This document shows, piece after piece, positions 1 to 10,234 of a DNA stretch of 64,000 nt. The notes below the pieces were generated by a model. It worked only from the letters and a program-made list of their open reading frames with translations, made no database searches and was not told the DNA's origin. The translations under genes and the position numbers were made by a program. Source of the DNA: Bradyrhizobium guangzhouense (GTDB taxonomy: Bacteria > Pseudomonadota > Alphaproteobacteria > Rhizobiales > Xanthobacteraceae); assembly GCF_004114955.1 (NCBI RefSeq), contig NZ_CP030053.1, positions 4,836,001 to 4,900,000 on the forward strand. The letters are read 5' to 3'. The stretch's first letter is position 1, and every line of letters begins with the position of its first letter.

Positions 1-594
1 CTTGAACAGGTCGCTCGGCCGCACAATGGATTTTTCGGTGAGGCGGGGCATGCCGTGATGGCGGATGACGGCGCCAACGTCCTCGTCGGAATAGGTCGCA
101 AGCACCGCCTTGCCGACGCCCGACGTGACCATGGGAACGCGACCGCCGACCTTGGTCAGCGAGCGCATGATCTCGCGGCTTTCCATGCGGGTCAGCACGA
201 TGATGAACTCGTCGTCGACCACGGCAAGGTTGGCGGTCTCGCGGGTCAGATCGCGCAGCTTGCGGAGGTACGGAATCGCCTGCGCGGTGAAATTGCGCCT
301 CCGCGCGAAGCTAGCACCCACGGTGAAGCTGCGCACACCGACATGCCATTTGGATTCGGCGCGGTCGAACTGAACGAAGCGGCGGCTTTCCAGCGTCGCC
401 AGCAGGCGGTGCACGGTGGAAGCCGACAGGCCGGTGCGAACGGCGAGGTCGCTGAGGCGATAGCCTTCGTCGTCTTCGGCCAATGTTTCCAGGATCGACA
501 GTGCACGGTCGACGGACTGCACGCCGCCGTCACGATCGGCGTCTGCTGCCGATCGTGCGTCGAGCGATTTGCGCCGGATCACGTTCTTGCCCAT
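1..594 (-). CDS. IclR-family transcriptional regulator (partial, C-terminus off window)
   Basis: The first 198 residues are present, starting at an ATG at 594; the reading frame is still open at the window edge. Residues about 27-90 form the winged helix-turn-helix typical of IclR proteins (DRALSILE ... LSASTVHRLLATLESRRFVQ), and the following part is the start of the effector-binding domain. It lies immediately downstream of the acyl-CoA ligase on the same strand, separated by about 115 bp that contain an inverted repeat. Local control of the ligase or of organic-acid metabolism is an inference from position only. No promoter or RBS decides the start clearly. Confidence 0.85.
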   Translation of the reverse strand, partial: MGKNVIRRKSLDARSAADADRDGGVQSVDRALSILETLAEDDEGYRLSDLAVRTGLSASTVHRLLATLESRRFVQFDRAESKWHVGVRSFTVGASFARRRNFTAQAIPYLRKLRDLTRETANLAVVDDEFIIVLTRMESREIMRSLTKVGGRVPMVTSGVGKAVLATYSDEDVGAVIRHHGMPRLTEKSIVRPSDLFK

Positions 595-617
595 CGCGAC
601 CTGCCGCTGTGGCTGGC

Positions 618-698
618 GTCATTCCGGGACGCGCAAGAGCGCGTCCCCGGGATCTCGAAATCCCGGGTTCGACGCTTCGCGGCGCCCCGGGATCACTG
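618..698. repeat. Intergenic inverted repeat (Bradyrhizobium-type)
   Basis: The segment begins GTCATTCCGGG and contains nested palindromes (GCGCAAGAGCGC, CCCGGGATCTCGAAATCCCGGG), ending in GCCCCGGGAT. It resembles the elements at 37584-37689 and 43426-43501. It lies between two minus-strand genes, so it could form RNA hairpins in a readthrough transcript. Confidence 0.7.
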
Positions 699-710
699 GA
701 GAGACTACGT

Positions 711-2840
711 TCAGAGCAGGCCCGCGCCGCGCGCCCACTTGTACTTGGCGCCGAGCACCTCGACCGGAAGTTCGGTCGAGTAAGCATAGGCCGGGATGCC
801 GTTCTGGTAGAGATATTCGGCGGCTTCCTCGACCTCGACGTCGCCGGCCAGCGAAGCCACGATCGGCTTCACGAAGCCCTTGGCCTCCATCTCCTTCTTC
901 ACCTCGACCATGTTGCGGGCGAACACCATCGGCGGCGTGACGATGGTGTGCCAGTAGCCGAGGATCAGCGAATGGATGCGCTCATCCGACAGGCCGAGCT
1001 TCACCGTATTGACGTAGGTGATCGGCGGCTCGCCGCCGGTGATATCCACAGGATTTCCGGCCGCGCCGAACGGCGGGATGAACTTGCGGAAGGCCGCATC
1101 GAGATCCGGCGGCATCGACATCAGCGACAGGCCGTTGTCGACGCAGGAGTCCGACAGCAGCACGCCCGAGCCGCCGGCACCGGTGATGATCAGCACGTTC
1201 TCGCCCTTCGGCGTCGGCAGTACCGGCACGCCGCGGGCGAATTCGAGCAGCTGCCGCAGGCTGCGGGCGCGGATCACGCCGGACTGCGCCAGCACGTCCT
1301 CATAGATCTTGTCGTTGCCGGCGAGCGCGCCGGTGTGCGACGAGGCGGCCTTGGCGCCGGCCGAGGTGCGGCCGGCCTTGAGCACGACGACCGGCTTCTT
1401 CTTGGAGACCCGTTTGGCGGCTTCCGCGAAGGCGCGGCCATCCTTGAGGTCCTCGCAGTGCTGCGCGATCAGGTTGGTGTTCGGATCCTGCTCGAAGAAA
1501 GCGAGCAGATCGTCCTCGTCGATGTCGGACTTGTTGCCGAGGCCGACGATCGCGGAGACGCCCATCTTGGCCGAGCGCGAAAAGCCGATGATCGCCATGC
1601 CGATGCCGCCCGACTGGGAGGACAGCGCCGCGTGGCCCTTGACGTCATAGGCCGTGCAGAAGGTCGCACAGAGGTTCGCCGGCGTATAATAGAAGCCGTA
1701 GATGTTCGGCCCCATCAGGCGGATGTCGTACTTCTTGCCGACCTCGACGATCTCCGCTTGCAGCTCCGGCGCGCCGGCCTCAGCGAAGCCGGACGGGATC
1801 AGCACCGCGCCCGGAATCTTCTTCTCACCGCATTCGGTGAGCGCGGCGGCCACGAACTTCGCGGGGATCGCGAACACGGCCGTGTCGATCACGCCGGGCA
1901 CATCCTTCACGCTCTTGTAGGCCTTATAGCCGAGGATCTCGGCCGCCTTCGGATGGATCGGATAGATCTCGCCCTTGTAGCCGCCGTTGATGAGGTTCTT
2001 CATCACGGAGTTGCCGATCTTGCCATCCTCGGCGGAAGCGCCGACCACAGCGACTGCCTTCGGCTGCATGATGCGGCTCATGGCCGCAACGATCTCTTCG
2101 GTCGGACGCGGCTTCGGCTTGGGCTTGTAGGCGAAGTCGACGACGATGCGAACGTCGGCGGCAACGGCGTCCTTGGCGGTGGCGAACACAGGGTTGAGGT
2201 CGAGCTCGACGATCTCAGGGAAGTCGGTGACGAGCTGCGAGACCTTGACGATGACGTCGGCAAGTGCTGCACGGTTCACTGGCTCGCCGCCGCGAACCCC
2301 CTTGAGAATCTCGTGCGCCTGGATGCCATCGAGCATCGACAGTGCGTCTTCCTTGGTCGCGGGCGCGAGGCGGAAGGTGATGTCCTTCAAGACCTCGACC
2401 AGCACGCCGCCGAGACCGAAGGCGACCAGCTTGCCGAACGAGCCGTCGGTGATCGAGCCGACGATGACCTCTGTGCCGCCGGCCAGCATCTGCTGCACCT
2501 GGATGCCCTCGATCTTGGCATCGGCCTTGTACTTCCTGGCATTGCCAAGAATGGTCTCATAGGCCTTCTCGGCGTCTTCGGCCGTCTTGACGCCGACTAT
2601 GACACCGCCCGCCTCGGTCTTATGGAGAATGTCCGGCGAGACGATTTTCATCACCACCGGGAATCCCATCGACGACGCCATCTTGCCGGCCTCGCCGGCC
2701 GACTTCGCCACGCCCTCTTTCGGCACCGGAATGCCGTAGGCGTCGCAGACCACCTTGCCTTCGGGGGCGGTCAGGCTGGTGCGTTTGTCGGCCTTGACCT
2801 GGTCAAGGACCTTGCGGACGACGTCTTTGGAATTGGACAT
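711..2840 (-). CDS. Acyl-CoA ligase, ADP(NDP)-forming (acetate--CoA ligase family)
   Basis: This 709-residue protein joins an N-terminal ATP-grasp (beta-type) region, about residues 1-235, to a CoA-binding Rossmann domain, about 255-350 (AVAVVGASAEDGKIGN), and a ligase-CoA domain from about 370. His502 in SSHTGALAG aligns with the phosphohistidine loop of succinyl-CoA synthetase alpha. Family members make acyl-CoA from acid, CoA and ATP through a phosphohistidine, releasing ADP. The domain order beta-alpha is reversed relative to the common alpha-beta fusions. It is divergent from the gntR-oxc-frc group, so priming of oxalate or formate as a CoA ester is a reasonable guess, but the substrate is not visible in the sequence. 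An AGGGAGAAG-type RBS precedes the ATG. Confidence 0.9.
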   Translation of the reverse strand: MSNSKDVVRKVLDQVKADKRTSLTAPEGKVVCDAYGIPVPKEGVAKSAGEAGKMASSMGFPVVMKIVSPDILHKTEAGGVIVGVKTAEDAEKAYETILGNARKYKADAKIEGIQVQQMLAGGTEVIVGSITDGSFGKLVAFGLGGVLVEVLKDITFRLAPATKEDALSMLDGIQAHEILKGVRGGEPVNRAALADVIVKVSQLVTDFPEIVELDLNPVFATAKDAVAADVRIVVDFAYKPKPKPRPTEEIVAAMSRIMQPKAVAVVGASAEDGKIGNSVMKNLINGGYKGEIYPIHPKAAEILGYKAYKSVKDVPGVIDTAVFAIPAKFVAAALTECGEKKIPGAVLIPSGFAEAGAPELQAEIVEVGKKYDIRLMGPNIYGFYYTPANLCATFCTAYDVKGHAALSSQSGGIGMAIIGFSRSAKMGVSAIVGLGNKSDIDEDDLLAFFEQDPNTNLIAQHCEDLKDGRAFAEAAKRVSKKKPVVVLKAGRTSAGAKAASSHTGALAGNDKIYEDVLAQSGVIRARSLRQLLEFARGVPVLPTPKGENVLIITGAGGSGVLLSDSCVDNGLSLMSMPPDLDAAFRKFIPPFGAAGNPVDITGGEPPITYVNTVKLGLSDERIHSLILGYWHTIVTPPMVFARNMVEVKKEMEAKGFVKPIVASLAGDVEVEEAAEYLYQNGIPAYAYSTELPVEVLGAKYKWARGAGLL

Positions 2841-2994
2841 GAGCTTCTCCCTTGACCTTCAGTTCTTGCTTTGCAAAGCGCGCGTGATGCGGCTGCCCGT
2901 GATACTTGCCATCATCGCGCTCTGTTCCACCTAGCGGAACGGAGCGGCGAAAGGCCTTGATTACTCCGCCAGCTTGGATCAAAAATGGCTAGCG

Positions 2995-3012
2995 ATGGCA
3001 TTTGGTATGCCA
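2995..3012. promoter_or_regulatory. Oxalate-regulon operator candidate, copy 1
   Basis: ATGGCATTTGGTATGCCA. Its last ten bases (3003-3012) form the palindrome TGGTATGCCA. The 17 bases TGGCATTTGGTATGCCA recur exactly at 3077-3093, 81 bp away. Related 18-mers occur at 31581, 31971, 33471 and 35066. The TGGT...ACCA core is typical of FadR-class GntR operators; binding by the adjacent regulator is inferred. Confidence 0.6.
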
Positions 3013-3075
3013 GAAGCCAACTTGTCAAGTCGGAGCAGGCTCGATAACGCCGCAAAAAATAGGCAGCTTGACATT

Positions 3076-3093
3076 CTGGCATTTGGTATGCCA
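3076..3093. promoter_or_regulatory. Oxalate-regulon operator candidate, copy 2
   Basis: CTGGCATTTGGTATGCCA, placed just after a TTGACA (3068-3073) that could be a -35 element, and 57 bp upstream of the GTG of the GntR gene. A repressor bound here would overlap the promoter. It shares 17 identical bases with the copy at 2996-3012. Confidence 0.65.
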
Positions 3094-3149
3094 AAAACTT
3101 TCCGGTAAATATTCCTGTAAAAGACGACTCCCATCAGAGGAGAATCGTC

Positions 3150-3881
3150 GTGTCACTGCGGAAACCAACCAAGGCGTTGCCGAATATGGCCGAGGCAGAC
3201 ATCGCAATCGTTCGTATTGCCCCGGAGAGCAGCTTCAAGAACAAGGCGTATGACGCCTTGAAGGAAGCCATCCTCAAGATGGACATCTACTCGACGCCGG
3301 AGCCTGTCATGCTGGACGAGCGTGCGCTTTCGGAACGGCTGGGTGTCAGCCGCACGCCGATCCGCGAAGCGATCGCGATGCTCGAGCAGGACGGTTTCGT
3401 GAAGACCGTGCCGCGCCGCGGCATTATGGTGGTGCGCCGGACCAAGAGCGAGATCGTCGACATGATCCGCGCCTGGGCGGCGCTTGAGAGCATGGCGGCG
3501 CGCCTCATCACCACCACCGCGCGCAAGAAGGACATCACGGCGCTGCGCGACTATTTCAAGGATTTTGGCAAGGACCGCCTGCCCGAGGATCACGTCGAGG
3601 AATATTCCAAGGCCAACATCGCCTTCCACCAGGCGCTGATCTCGCTGTCGGAATCCCCCGTCCTGGTCGACCTCACCAACGACCTTTTGCTGCACGTGCG
3701 CGGCTATCGGCAGCTGACGATCGGGCGCAAGGACCGCACCGCGACGTCGCTGCCCGAGCATCTCGGCATGATCGAAGCGCTCGAGGCGCGCGACACCGAG
3801 CTCGCCGAGAAGCGCGCTCGCGACCACACCCTCGGCCTCGCCGCTTACGTCGAAGCGCACGGCCAGGAACTGTTTACGTAA
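3150..3881 (+). CDS. GntR-family regulator, FadR/FCD subfamily
   Basis: The protein has 243 residues. An N-terminal winged helix-turn-helix (about 30-95: [26 protein letters not shown]) is followed by an all-helical FCD ligand domain (about 100-235). The GTG start at 3150 is supported by GAGGAG at 3137-3142; no ATG in the first 12 codons has a better RBS. The gene is 73 bp upstream of oxc on the same strand. Two copies of a TGGTATGCCA palindrome lie in its leader, so autoregulation and control of oxc-frc by a small carboxylate or CoA ester is likely but inferred. Confidence 0.93.
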   Translation: MSLRKPTKALPNMAEADIAIVRIAPESSFKNKAYDALKEAILKMDIYSTPEPVMLDERALSERLGVSRTPIREAIAMLEQDGFVKTVPRRGIMVVRRTKSEIVDMIRAWAALESMAARLITTTARKKDITALRDYFKDFGKDRLPEDHVEEYSKANIAFHQALISLSESPVLVDLTNDLLLHVRGYRQLTIGRKDRTATSLPEHLGMIEALEARDTELAEKRARDHTLGLAAYVEAHGQELFT

Positions 3882-3954
3882 CTCTTCACCTGACAACCTT
3901 CACCAGAAGGGCGAAAAATTCGCCCCACTACTTGAGACCAGGGAGACAAGGCCC

Positions 3955-5685
3955 ATGCTGAACACCGCGACCAAGTCCGAAGCACCGGGCACCGAGCAGG
4001 AACTGACGGATGGCTTTCATCTCGTCATCGACGCGCTCAAGCTGAACGGCATCAACACCATCTATAATGTGCCGGGCATCCCGATCACGGATTTGGGCCG
4101 CATGGCGCAGGCCGCCGGCATTCGCGTGATCTCCTTCCGACACGAGCAGAACGCCGGCTACGCCGCGGGCATCGCCGGCTATCTCACCAAGAAGCCCGGC
4201 GTCTGTCTCACGGTCTCCGCGCCCGGCTTCCTCAACGGTCTCACCGCGCTCGCCCATGCCACCACCAACTGCTACCCGATGATCCTGGTCTCGGGCTCCT
4301 CCGAGCGCGAGATCGTCGACCTGCAGCAGGGCGACTATGAAGAGATGGACCAGCTCGCGATCGCCAAGCCGCTGTGCAAGGCGGCCTATCGCGTGCTGCA
4401 TGCCCAGGACATCGGTATCGGCTTTGCCCGCGCCATCCGCGCCGCGGTCTCGGGCCGTCCGGGCGGCGTCTATCTCGACCTGCCGGCAAAACTGTTCGGA
4501 CAGGTGATGAACGCCGAGGCCGGCCAGAAGTCGCTGGTCAAGGTGATCGACGCGGCGCCCGCACAGATCCCCTCGCCCGCTTCGGTCAAGCGCGCGCTTG
4601 ATGTTTTGAAGAGCGCAAAACGTCCGCTCATCATCCTCGGCAAGGGCGCGGCCTACGCGCAGGCCGACGAGGAGATCAAGAGCTTCGTCGAGAAGAGCGG
4701 CGTGCCGTTCCTCCCCATGAGCATGGCCAAGGGTCTGCTCCCCGACACGCATCCGCAATGCGCCGGTGCCGCCCGCTCGACCGTGCTGAAGGATTCCGAC
4801 GTCGTCATGCTGATCGGCGCGCGGCTGAACTGGCTGCTCTCGCACGGCAAGGGCAAGAGCTGGGGCGATCAGCCGAAGAAGTTCATCCAGGTCGACATCG
4901 AGCCGAAGGAAATGGACTCCAACGTCGAGATCGTCGCGCCCGTCGTCGGCGACATCGGCTCTGTCGTCTCCGCCTTCAACCAGGCGATCGGTGCGGGCTG
5001 GACCGCGCCGGCCGAATGGACCAAGGCTGTCTCGGCCAAGCGCGAAGAGAACGTCGCGAAAATGGCGCCGAAGCTCATGAACAACAAGTCGCCGATGGAC
5101 TATCACGGCGCGCTCGGCGTGCTGAAGAACGTGATCAAGGATCACCCCGAGGCGATCCTCGTCAACGAAGGCGCCAACACGCTCGACCTCGCTCGCGGCG
5201 TCATCGACATGTACCGCCCGCGCAAGCGTCTCGACGTCGGCACCTGGGGCGTGATGGGCATCGGCATGGGCCAGGCGATCGCGGCTGCGCTCGAGACCGG
5301 TCACCCCGTGCTCGCGGTGGAAGGCGACTCGGCGTTCGGCTTCTCCGGCATGGAGGTCGAGACCATCTGCCGCTACAATCTGCCGATCTGCGTCGTCATC
5401 TTCAACAATGACGGCATCTATCGCGGCACCGACGTCAACGGCGCGAACTCCGATCCCGCGACCACGGTGTTCGTCAAGGGCGCGCGCTACGACAAGATGA
5501 TGGAAGCCTTCGGCGGCGTCGGCGTGAACGCCACCTCGCCCGACGAGCTCAAGCGCGCCGTGAACGAGGCGATGGCGTCGCGCAAGCCGACGGTGATCAA
5601 CGCGGTGATCGATCCGGCGGCGGGCTCGGAGAGCGGCCGCATCGGCAACCTCAATCCGCAGAGCGTTCTGCAGAAGAAGAAGTAA
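3955..5685 (+). CDS. oxc: Oxalyl-CoA decarboxylase
   Basis: A 576-residue thiamine-diphosphate enzyme that converts oxalyl-CoA to formyl-CoA and CO2. It has the three domains of the family: an N-terminal PYR domain with the TPP-activating glutamate in [12 protein letters not shown] (Glu64), a central domain (about 205-340), and a C-terminal PP domain with the Mg/TPP motif [11 protein letters not shown] ... NNDG (about 460-490). The length and motifs match characterised Oxc proteins. A GGGAGA RBS precedes the ATG. The next gene is frc, which recycles the formyl-CoA, so the pair forms the core oxalate cycle in the cytoplasm. Confidence 0.96.
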   Translation: MLNTATKSEAPGTEQELTDGFHLVIDALKLNGINTIYNVPGIPITDLGRMAQAAGIRVISFRHEQNAGYAAGIAGYLTKKPGVCLTVSAPGFLNGLTALAHATTNCYPMILVSGSSEREIVDLQQGDYEEMDQLAIAKPLCKAAYRVLHAQDIGIGFARAIRAAVSGRPGGVYLDLPAKLFGQVMNAEAGQKSLVKVIDAAPAQIPSPASVKRALDVLKSAKRPLIILGKGAAYAQADEEIKSFVEKSGVPFLPMSMAKGLLPDTHPQCAGAARSTVLKDSDVVMLIGARLNWLLSHGKGKSWGDQPKKFIQVDIEPKEMDSNVEIVAPVVGDIGSVVSAFNQAIGAGWTAPAEWTKAVSAKREENVAKMAPKLMNNKSPMDYHGALGVLKNVIKDHPEAILVNEGANTLDLARGVIDMYRPRKRLDVGTWGVMGIGMGQAIAAALETGHPVLAVEGDSAFGFSGMEVETICRYNLPICVVIFNNDGIYRGTDVNGANSDPATTVFVKGARYDKMMEAFGGVGVNATSPDELKRAVNEAMASRKPTVINAVIDPAAGSESGRIGNLNPQSVLQKKK

Positions 5686-5746
5686 GTCCACCCCTCAACC
5701 TTATTCCCTGCGGGTGCAGGGGCAGACAGAGTACGGAGCATAGACG

Positions 5747-7024
5747 ATGACCAAAGCGCTCGAGGGCGTTCGCATTCTCGATTTCACCCACGTTCAGTCA
5801 GGACCGACCTGCACGCAGTTGCTGGCCTGGTTCGGCGCCGACGTGATCAAGGTGGAGCGCCCGGGCGTGGGTGACATCACCCGCGGCCAGCTGCAGGACA
5901 TCCCGAACGTGGACAGCCTGTATTTCACCATGCTCAACCACAACAAGCGTTCGATCACGCTCGACACCAAGAACCCGAAGGGCAAGGAAGTCCTCACCGA
6001 GCTGATCAAGAAGTGCGACGTGCTGGTCGAGAATTTCGGCCCCGGCGTGCTCGACCGCATGGGCTTCCCCTGGGAGAAGATCCAGGCCATCAACCCGAAG
6101 ATGATCGTCGCGTCGATCAAGGGCTTCGGCCCCGGCCCCTACGAAGACTGCAAGGTCTATGAGAACGTCGCGCAGTGCACCGGCGGCGCCGCCTCCACCA
6201 CCGGCTTCCGCGACGGCCTTCCCCTCGTCACCGGCGCGCAGATCGGCGACAGCGGCACCGGCCTGCATCTGGCGCTCGGCATCGTCACCGCGCTGTACCA
6301 GCGCACGCATTCGGGCAAGGGCCAGCGCGTCACGGCCGCGATGCAGGACGGCGTGCTCAACCTCGCCCGCGTCAAGCTGCGCGACCAGCAGCGCCTCGCC
6401 CACGGACCCCTGAAGGAATACAGCCAGTTCGGCGAAGGCATTCCGTTCGGCGATGCCGTGCCGCGCGCCGGCAACGATTCCGGCGGTGGCCAGCCCGGCC
6501 GCATCCTGAAATGCAAGGGCTGGGAGACCGATCCCAACGCCTACATCTACTTCATCACCCAGGCCCCGGTCTGGGAGAAGATCTGCGACGTGATCGGTGA
6601 GCCCTCGTGGAAGACCGATCCGAACTACGCCAAGCCCGCAGCCCGCCTGCCGCGCCTGAACGAGATCTTCGCCCGCATCGAGCAGTGGACGATGACGAAG
6701 ACCAAGTTCGAGGCGATGGAGATCCTCAACAAGGACGACATCCCCTGCGGCCCGATCCTGTCGATGAAGGAGATCGCTGAGGACCAGTCGCTGCGCGCGA
6801 CCGGCACCGTGGTCGAAGTCGACCACCCCACCCGCGGCAAGTACATCTCGGTCGGCAACCCGATCAAGCTGTCGGACAGCCCGAGCGACGTCACCCGCTC
6901 GCCGCTGCTCGGCGAGCACACCGACGAGATCCTGCGCGCCGTGCTCGGCTTCTCGGATCATCAGGTCGCCGAGATCCACAAGTCGGGCGCGCTCGATCCG
7001 CCGCAGAAGCAGGCCGCCGAGTAA
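5747..7024 (+). CDS. frc: Formyl-CoA:oxalate CoA-transferase
   Basis: A 425-residue class III CoA-transferase that moves CoA from formyl-CoA to oxalate, giving oxalyl-CoA and free formate. The catalytic aspartate is in QIGDSGTG (Asp168), and the glycine-rich loop that covers the active site appears as NDSGGGQPG near residue 245. The size equals that of known Frc enzymes and distinguishes it from shorter CaiB/BaiF relatives. It sits 61 bp after oxc and ends 27 bp before a clear intrinsic terminator, so oxc-frc is probably one transcript. The formate released can feed the fds dehydrogenase near 49-54 kb. Confidence 0.95.
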   Translation: MTKALEGVRILDFTHVQSGPTCTQLLAWFGADVIKVERPGVGDITRGQLQDIPNVDSLYFTMLNHNKRSITLDTKNPKGKEVLTELIKKCDVLVENFGPGVLDRMGFPWEKIQAINPKMIVASIKGFGPGPYEDCKVYENVAQCTGGAASTTGFRDGLPLVTGAQIGDSGTGLHLALGIVTALYQRTHSGKGQRVTAAMQDGVLNLARVKLRDQQRLAHGPLKEYSQFGEGIPFGDAVPRAGNDSGGGQPGRILKCKGWETDPNAYIYFITQAPVWEKICDVIGEPSWKTDPNYAKPAARLPRLNEIFARIEQWTMTKTKFEAMEILNKDDIPCGPILSMKEIAEDQSLRATGTVVEVDHPTRGKYISVGNPIKLSDSPSDVTRSPLLGEHTDEILRAVLGFSDHQVAEIHKSGALDPPQKQAAE

Positions 7025-7050
7025 GCGCAAGCAAATCGATCAAGACGGAA

Positions 7051-7077
7051 GGGCCGCCCATCGGGGCGGCCCTTTTT
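7051..7077 (+). terminator. Rho-independent terminator after frc
   Basis: A perfect 9-bp stem, GGGCCGCCC / GGGCGGCCC, with the 4-base loop ATCG is followed by TTTTT. It closes the gntR-oxc-frc group. Confidence 0.9.
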
Positions 7078-7304
7078 GCTTCGGCAAGACCGTGCGACGC
7101 CCAGCATAAGCCGAAAGTCGAAAACAACCCCATGCACAGTAGCCGGCCTCGTCGGCCGAGGAGGCAATTTCGTATTTATCGAATTTTTTCTTGCGGCGTC
7201 GGGCAAAACAGGAGTAGTATGTCATCATCGCGCCGTCCATCAGCAGTGACGCCTGCAATCGGCTCGCCATTCCCGCAGGCGTGGATACCCAGGACCAATC
7301 TCTG

Positions 7305-9710
7305 CTATCGCTTCAACTCCTTGATGAAATCGGCCAGACGCGAGTCGTCCGGCATGAGCTTCGATAGCCGCTCGGCATAAGCGAGCGCGGCTACAACATC
7401 TCCCTTCTCGCGGCTGAAGTTCAGCGCGGCGGACAACAACTCCAGACTGTTGGGATGCGCATGTAAACTTTCCTTCAGCACCGCAAGCGCGTCGTCGCGC
7501 CGGCCATTCGCGCTGAGCCCGACGGCATAGACGTAGGCGTAGTGCGTCTGCCCCGGCGCCAAAGACGCGGCCTGACGCAGCTCATCGAGCGCAGCCTCGT
7601 TGCGCTTCTGGCGTACGAGCGCCAGACCGAGTGCATGGTGAAGAGATGCATCCTGCGCCGACGTGGCGAGAGCCTCACGCAAGACCTGCTCACAATCGCT
7701 TTCGCGTCCAAGCTGCCGATAGAGGTCAGACAGGTTGACGGCGGCGGCTGTGAACGAAGGATCCAGCCGAAGTGCAGCACGATATTCGATCTCCGCCTCA
7801 CCGGCATTGGCTTGGCGGGCAAAGAAGCCCCCGAGTGCGGTACGGGCGTCAGGCCTGTCCGCGTTCAGCCTCTGGGCAGCCACGAACTCGGCCGCGGCCC
7901 GCGTGAAGCTATCGCGATCGGCTGCGGGTTGCCGTGCTGGCGGCGTGGCCGCAAGAAGATCGGCTGCGCGAATGCGCACGCCGCGCACGGGATCGCTGAG
8001 CCGCGAGGAGGCGAGCGACCAGAGTTGTTCGGACGATACCCCTTCCAGCCCGTCGAGTGCGCCACGTCTCACAAGCGGATCGGGATCGGACAACGCGTGC
8101 CGGATCAGGTCCAAATCCGGTACCGGAAGCTCAGCGAGTGCGCTGGCGCGGACGATGCCGGGAACGTCGCCCGATCCGGCGATTGCGGCGAGCCGCGCTT
8201 GGGCATCGGCAGCCTCGCTCCAGACGGCATGAAACGCCGACGCCCAGGTCTGGTAACCGCGCCGCTCCGTGCCGAACCAGGTTTCGACTTGCCGGGCCGC
8301 CCACATCGCAGACTTGTCGCGGTGACACTCGTTGCATGCATTCGGCGTGCCGGTCTGCACGGAGAGATCGGGCCTCGGAATGCGGAAGCCGTGGTCGTGA
8401 CGGCGATCGACGACCATGTAGCGCCGCTCCGGCATATGGCAGGCCGGACAGCCGGGCGGTGGCGAGACGTCGGCGTGATGGCGATGCGCAGTCGATTGGT
8501 ACTTCTCGGGTGCGTGGCACTGCGCGCAGACGCCGTCCCCAGGGGCCTTCAGAGTCGCGCTGTGCGGGTCGTGGCAGTCGCTGCAGGTCACGCCTTTGGC
8601 GAACATCCTGCTCTGCTTGAAGGGCGCGTAATTGTAGGTCTCCTCGTCATCGCGCATCTGGCCGTCGGCATGAAAATACCGGCGATCGAGCAGCGCAACC
8701 TGGTGGGTTTCCGAGAGCGGCCGTCCCGGCATCCAGTCTTCCGAAAGCTGAGCGCGACGAGCATGACAGCGCCCGCAAGTCTCGACCTCCTTGCGAAGCG
8801 CCCCTGGCTGCGCACTGCGCGTCGGCGTCATTGTTCCAGCCAAGGCCGACCAGGTGATGCCCGTGCGCTCGTCAAAGGAGACAAGCAGGCCGTCATCGAC
8901 GCCGCGCGACGCCGGCTTGCCGCGCGCCCAGGCGACGTGACGCGAGCCGGCACCATGACACGCCTCGCAGCCGACGCTGATCTCGGAGAAGGTGGTGGCA
9001 AACGTGTCCTTGCCGGCATCGTAGCCCTTGCGTACGCCGGTCGAGTGACACTCGGCGCACATGAAATTCCAATTCTGGTTCAGCTTCGTCCAGTGCAGGG
9101 GGTCGTCATGGGTGATGGCGCTGTCGGGATAGAGATGAAACCAGCGCTGGCCGCCCTGCTCCTTCGGTCGCGTATCCCAGGCGATGGAGAGAGCCTGGAT
9201 GCGGCCGTCGGGAAATTCGATCAGGTATTGCTGCAGCGGATCGATGCCGAAGGCGTATTTGACCTCGAAGGTGGCAAGCTTTCCGTCCGGCCCGTCAGTT
9301 TCGACCATGAACTTATCGTCCTTGCGGAAGAAGCGCGAACGCGTGCCGGCATAGTCGAAGGTTGCGCCGTTGAAGTCGCCACGTACGGATTGCGCGGTGG
9401 CGTGATCCATGGCGTGGCGATGTTGCGAGCTCAGCCAGAGTCGTGCCTCCGCTTGGTGGCAGCCCGCACAGGACTCGCTTCCAACGAAGGCCAGTTCGGC
9501 GGGCGCGGACGGCCGGACCCGGACCTTCGACATTTCGAACCAGAGAAGCCCGGCGGCGATTGCGACAGCAAGCGCGCTCGCGCCGGCGATCCGCCGCTTC
9601 ATCGGGCTATGCGGGACGGTCGGTGGCTGCGGTGCAGAATGATCCGGTTCGGGCATTCGCGCCTCGCGGACCTTGTCGCGCTTGCGGTTCTTTCGCGAGC
9701 CCCTTGCCAC
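7305..9710 (-). CDS. Octaheme c-type cytochrome with HEAT and TPR repeats
   Basis: The 801-residue frame has a basic N-terminus, one membrane segment (about 40-58), then eight CxxCH heme motifs between residue 81 and about 460: CAGCH, CAECH, CEACH, CGRCH, CSDCH, CAQCH, CPACH and CNECH. A HEAT-like stretch follows (about 480-590), then C-terminal TPR units (about 605-800). The hemes would be attached in the periplasm, with the protein held by its N-terminal anchor. The combination suggests an electron-transfer or nitrogen/sulfur-oxide enzyme that docks to a partner through TPRs; no substrate can be named. The start is either the GTG at 9710 or an ATG at 9656 (with CGAGG). It is the last gene of a four-gene minus-strand set starting with a sulfatase. 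Confidence 0.88.
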   Translation of the reverse strand: MARGSRKNRKRDKVREARMPEPDHSAPQPPTVPHSPMKRRIAGASALAVAIAAGLLWFEMSKVRVRPSAPAELAFVGSESCAGCHQAEARLWLSSQHRHAMDHATAQSVRGDFNGATFDYAGTRSRFFRKDDKFMVETDGPDGKLATFEVKYAFGIDPLQQYLIEFPDGRIQALSIAWDTRPKEQGGQRWFHLYPDSAITHDDPLHWTKLNQNWNFMCAECHSTGVRKGYDAGKDTFATTFSEISVGCEACHGAGSRHVAWARGKPASRGVDDGLLVSFDERTGITWSALAGTMTPTRSAQPGALRKEVETCGRCHARRAQLSEDWMPGRPLSETHQVALLDRRYFHADGQMRDDEETYNYAPFKQSRMFAKGVTCSDCHDPHSATLKAPGDGVCAQCHAPEKYQSTAHRHHADVSPPPGCPACHMPERRYMVVDRRHDHGFRIPRPDLSVQTGTPNACNECHRDKSAMWAARQVETWFGTERRGYQTWASAFHAVWSEAADAQARLAAIAGSGDVPGIVRASALAELPVPDLDLIRHALSDPDPLVRRGALDGLEGVSSEQLWSLASSRLSDPVRGVRIRAADLLAATPPARQPAADRDSFTRAAAEFVAAQRLNADRPDARTALGGFFARQANAGEAEIEYRAALRLDPSFTAAAVNLSDLYRQLGRESDCEQVLREALATSAQDASLHHALGLALVRQKRNEAALDELRQAASLAPGQTHYAYVYAVGLSANGRRDDALAVLKESLHAHPNSLELLSAALNFSREKGDVVAALAYAERLSKLMPDDSRLADFIKELKR

Positions 9711-9748
9711 GTCAGCTCACCGCTCCAGTCGTTCAACTGCCATCGGGC

Positions 9749-10201
9749 TTATACGTGAAGGTCATTGTCGTGAAGCGCGATCCTTGCCTCGCGCGCGAGA
9801 TCGACGAGGGATACGCTGAACATCAGCATCGCCGCCATGAACAGGATGGCCACGCCGTACTCGTGGGTGAAATGCAGGAGCGCGCCGATGAATGCGAAGA
9901 TGATGATGAGAGCCGTCAGGATGGCCGCGATCACGGAACAGAACAATGATCTGTTCAGAAGTCTCGCCCTCCGTCGAAGCCGGGGCAGATCGGCCTTCAG
10001 GAAGGCTCTTGTGGAGTCGTTTGCCGGGATACTGTGAATGAACTGCGAACGGTCGATCACTCGGTTGATCCTGGAGATCAATACGGAAATGAACGCGGCG
10101 ACTGCGCCGAGCAGAAAGGCCGGCGCGGCGACATTAGCGATGATGCGGCCAAGCTGGTCGATCGACGGGGTGGCGGGGATCAGATCGGCCACGCTATGCA
10201 T
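9749..10201 (-). CDS. DUF2721-family membrane protein
   Basis: A 150-residue protein with hydrophobic segments near residues 25-45, 88-110 and 115-135, separated by a basic loop (LRRRARLLNRS). This pattern matches the uncharacterised DUF2721 family. It lies 33 bp after the small secreted protein and 38 bp before the octaheme cytochrome, on the same strand, so co-transcription is likely. No enzymatic motif is visible. The ATG at 10201 lacks a good Shine-Dalgarno sequence. Confidence 0.75.
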   Translation of the reverse strand: MHSVADLIPATPSIDQLGRIIANVAAPAFLLGAVAAFISVLISRINRVIDRSQFIHSIPANDSTRAFLKADLPRLRRRARLLNRSLFCSVIAAILTALIIIFAFIGALLHFTHEYGVAILFMAAMLMFSVSLVDLAREARIALHDNDLHV

Positions 10202-10234
10202 GTCGCGCCGTTCGGTGCCAGGCCACGCGACCCA

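Noticed and set aside
483..2855. Plus-strand 790-residue open frame
   Set aside because: It is antisense to the acyl-CoA ligase, which has clear ATP-grasp and CoA-ligase motifs; the plus frame is a His/Arg/Asp-rich translation with no domain, as expected from high GC.
3153..3896. Minus-strand frame opposite the GntR gene
   Set aside because: Arg/Asp/Val-rich shadow; the plus frame has an RBS and clear helix-turn-helix.
7132..7304. Small gene between frc and the octaheme cytochrome
   Set aside because: The open frame here has no RBS, no signal peptide and low-complexity Arg/Ser content; the gap holds only a weak hairpin.
7542..9758. 738-residue plus-strand frame
   Set aside because: Antisense to the octaheme cytochrome, whose eight CxxCH motifs and TPR units are unambiguous.
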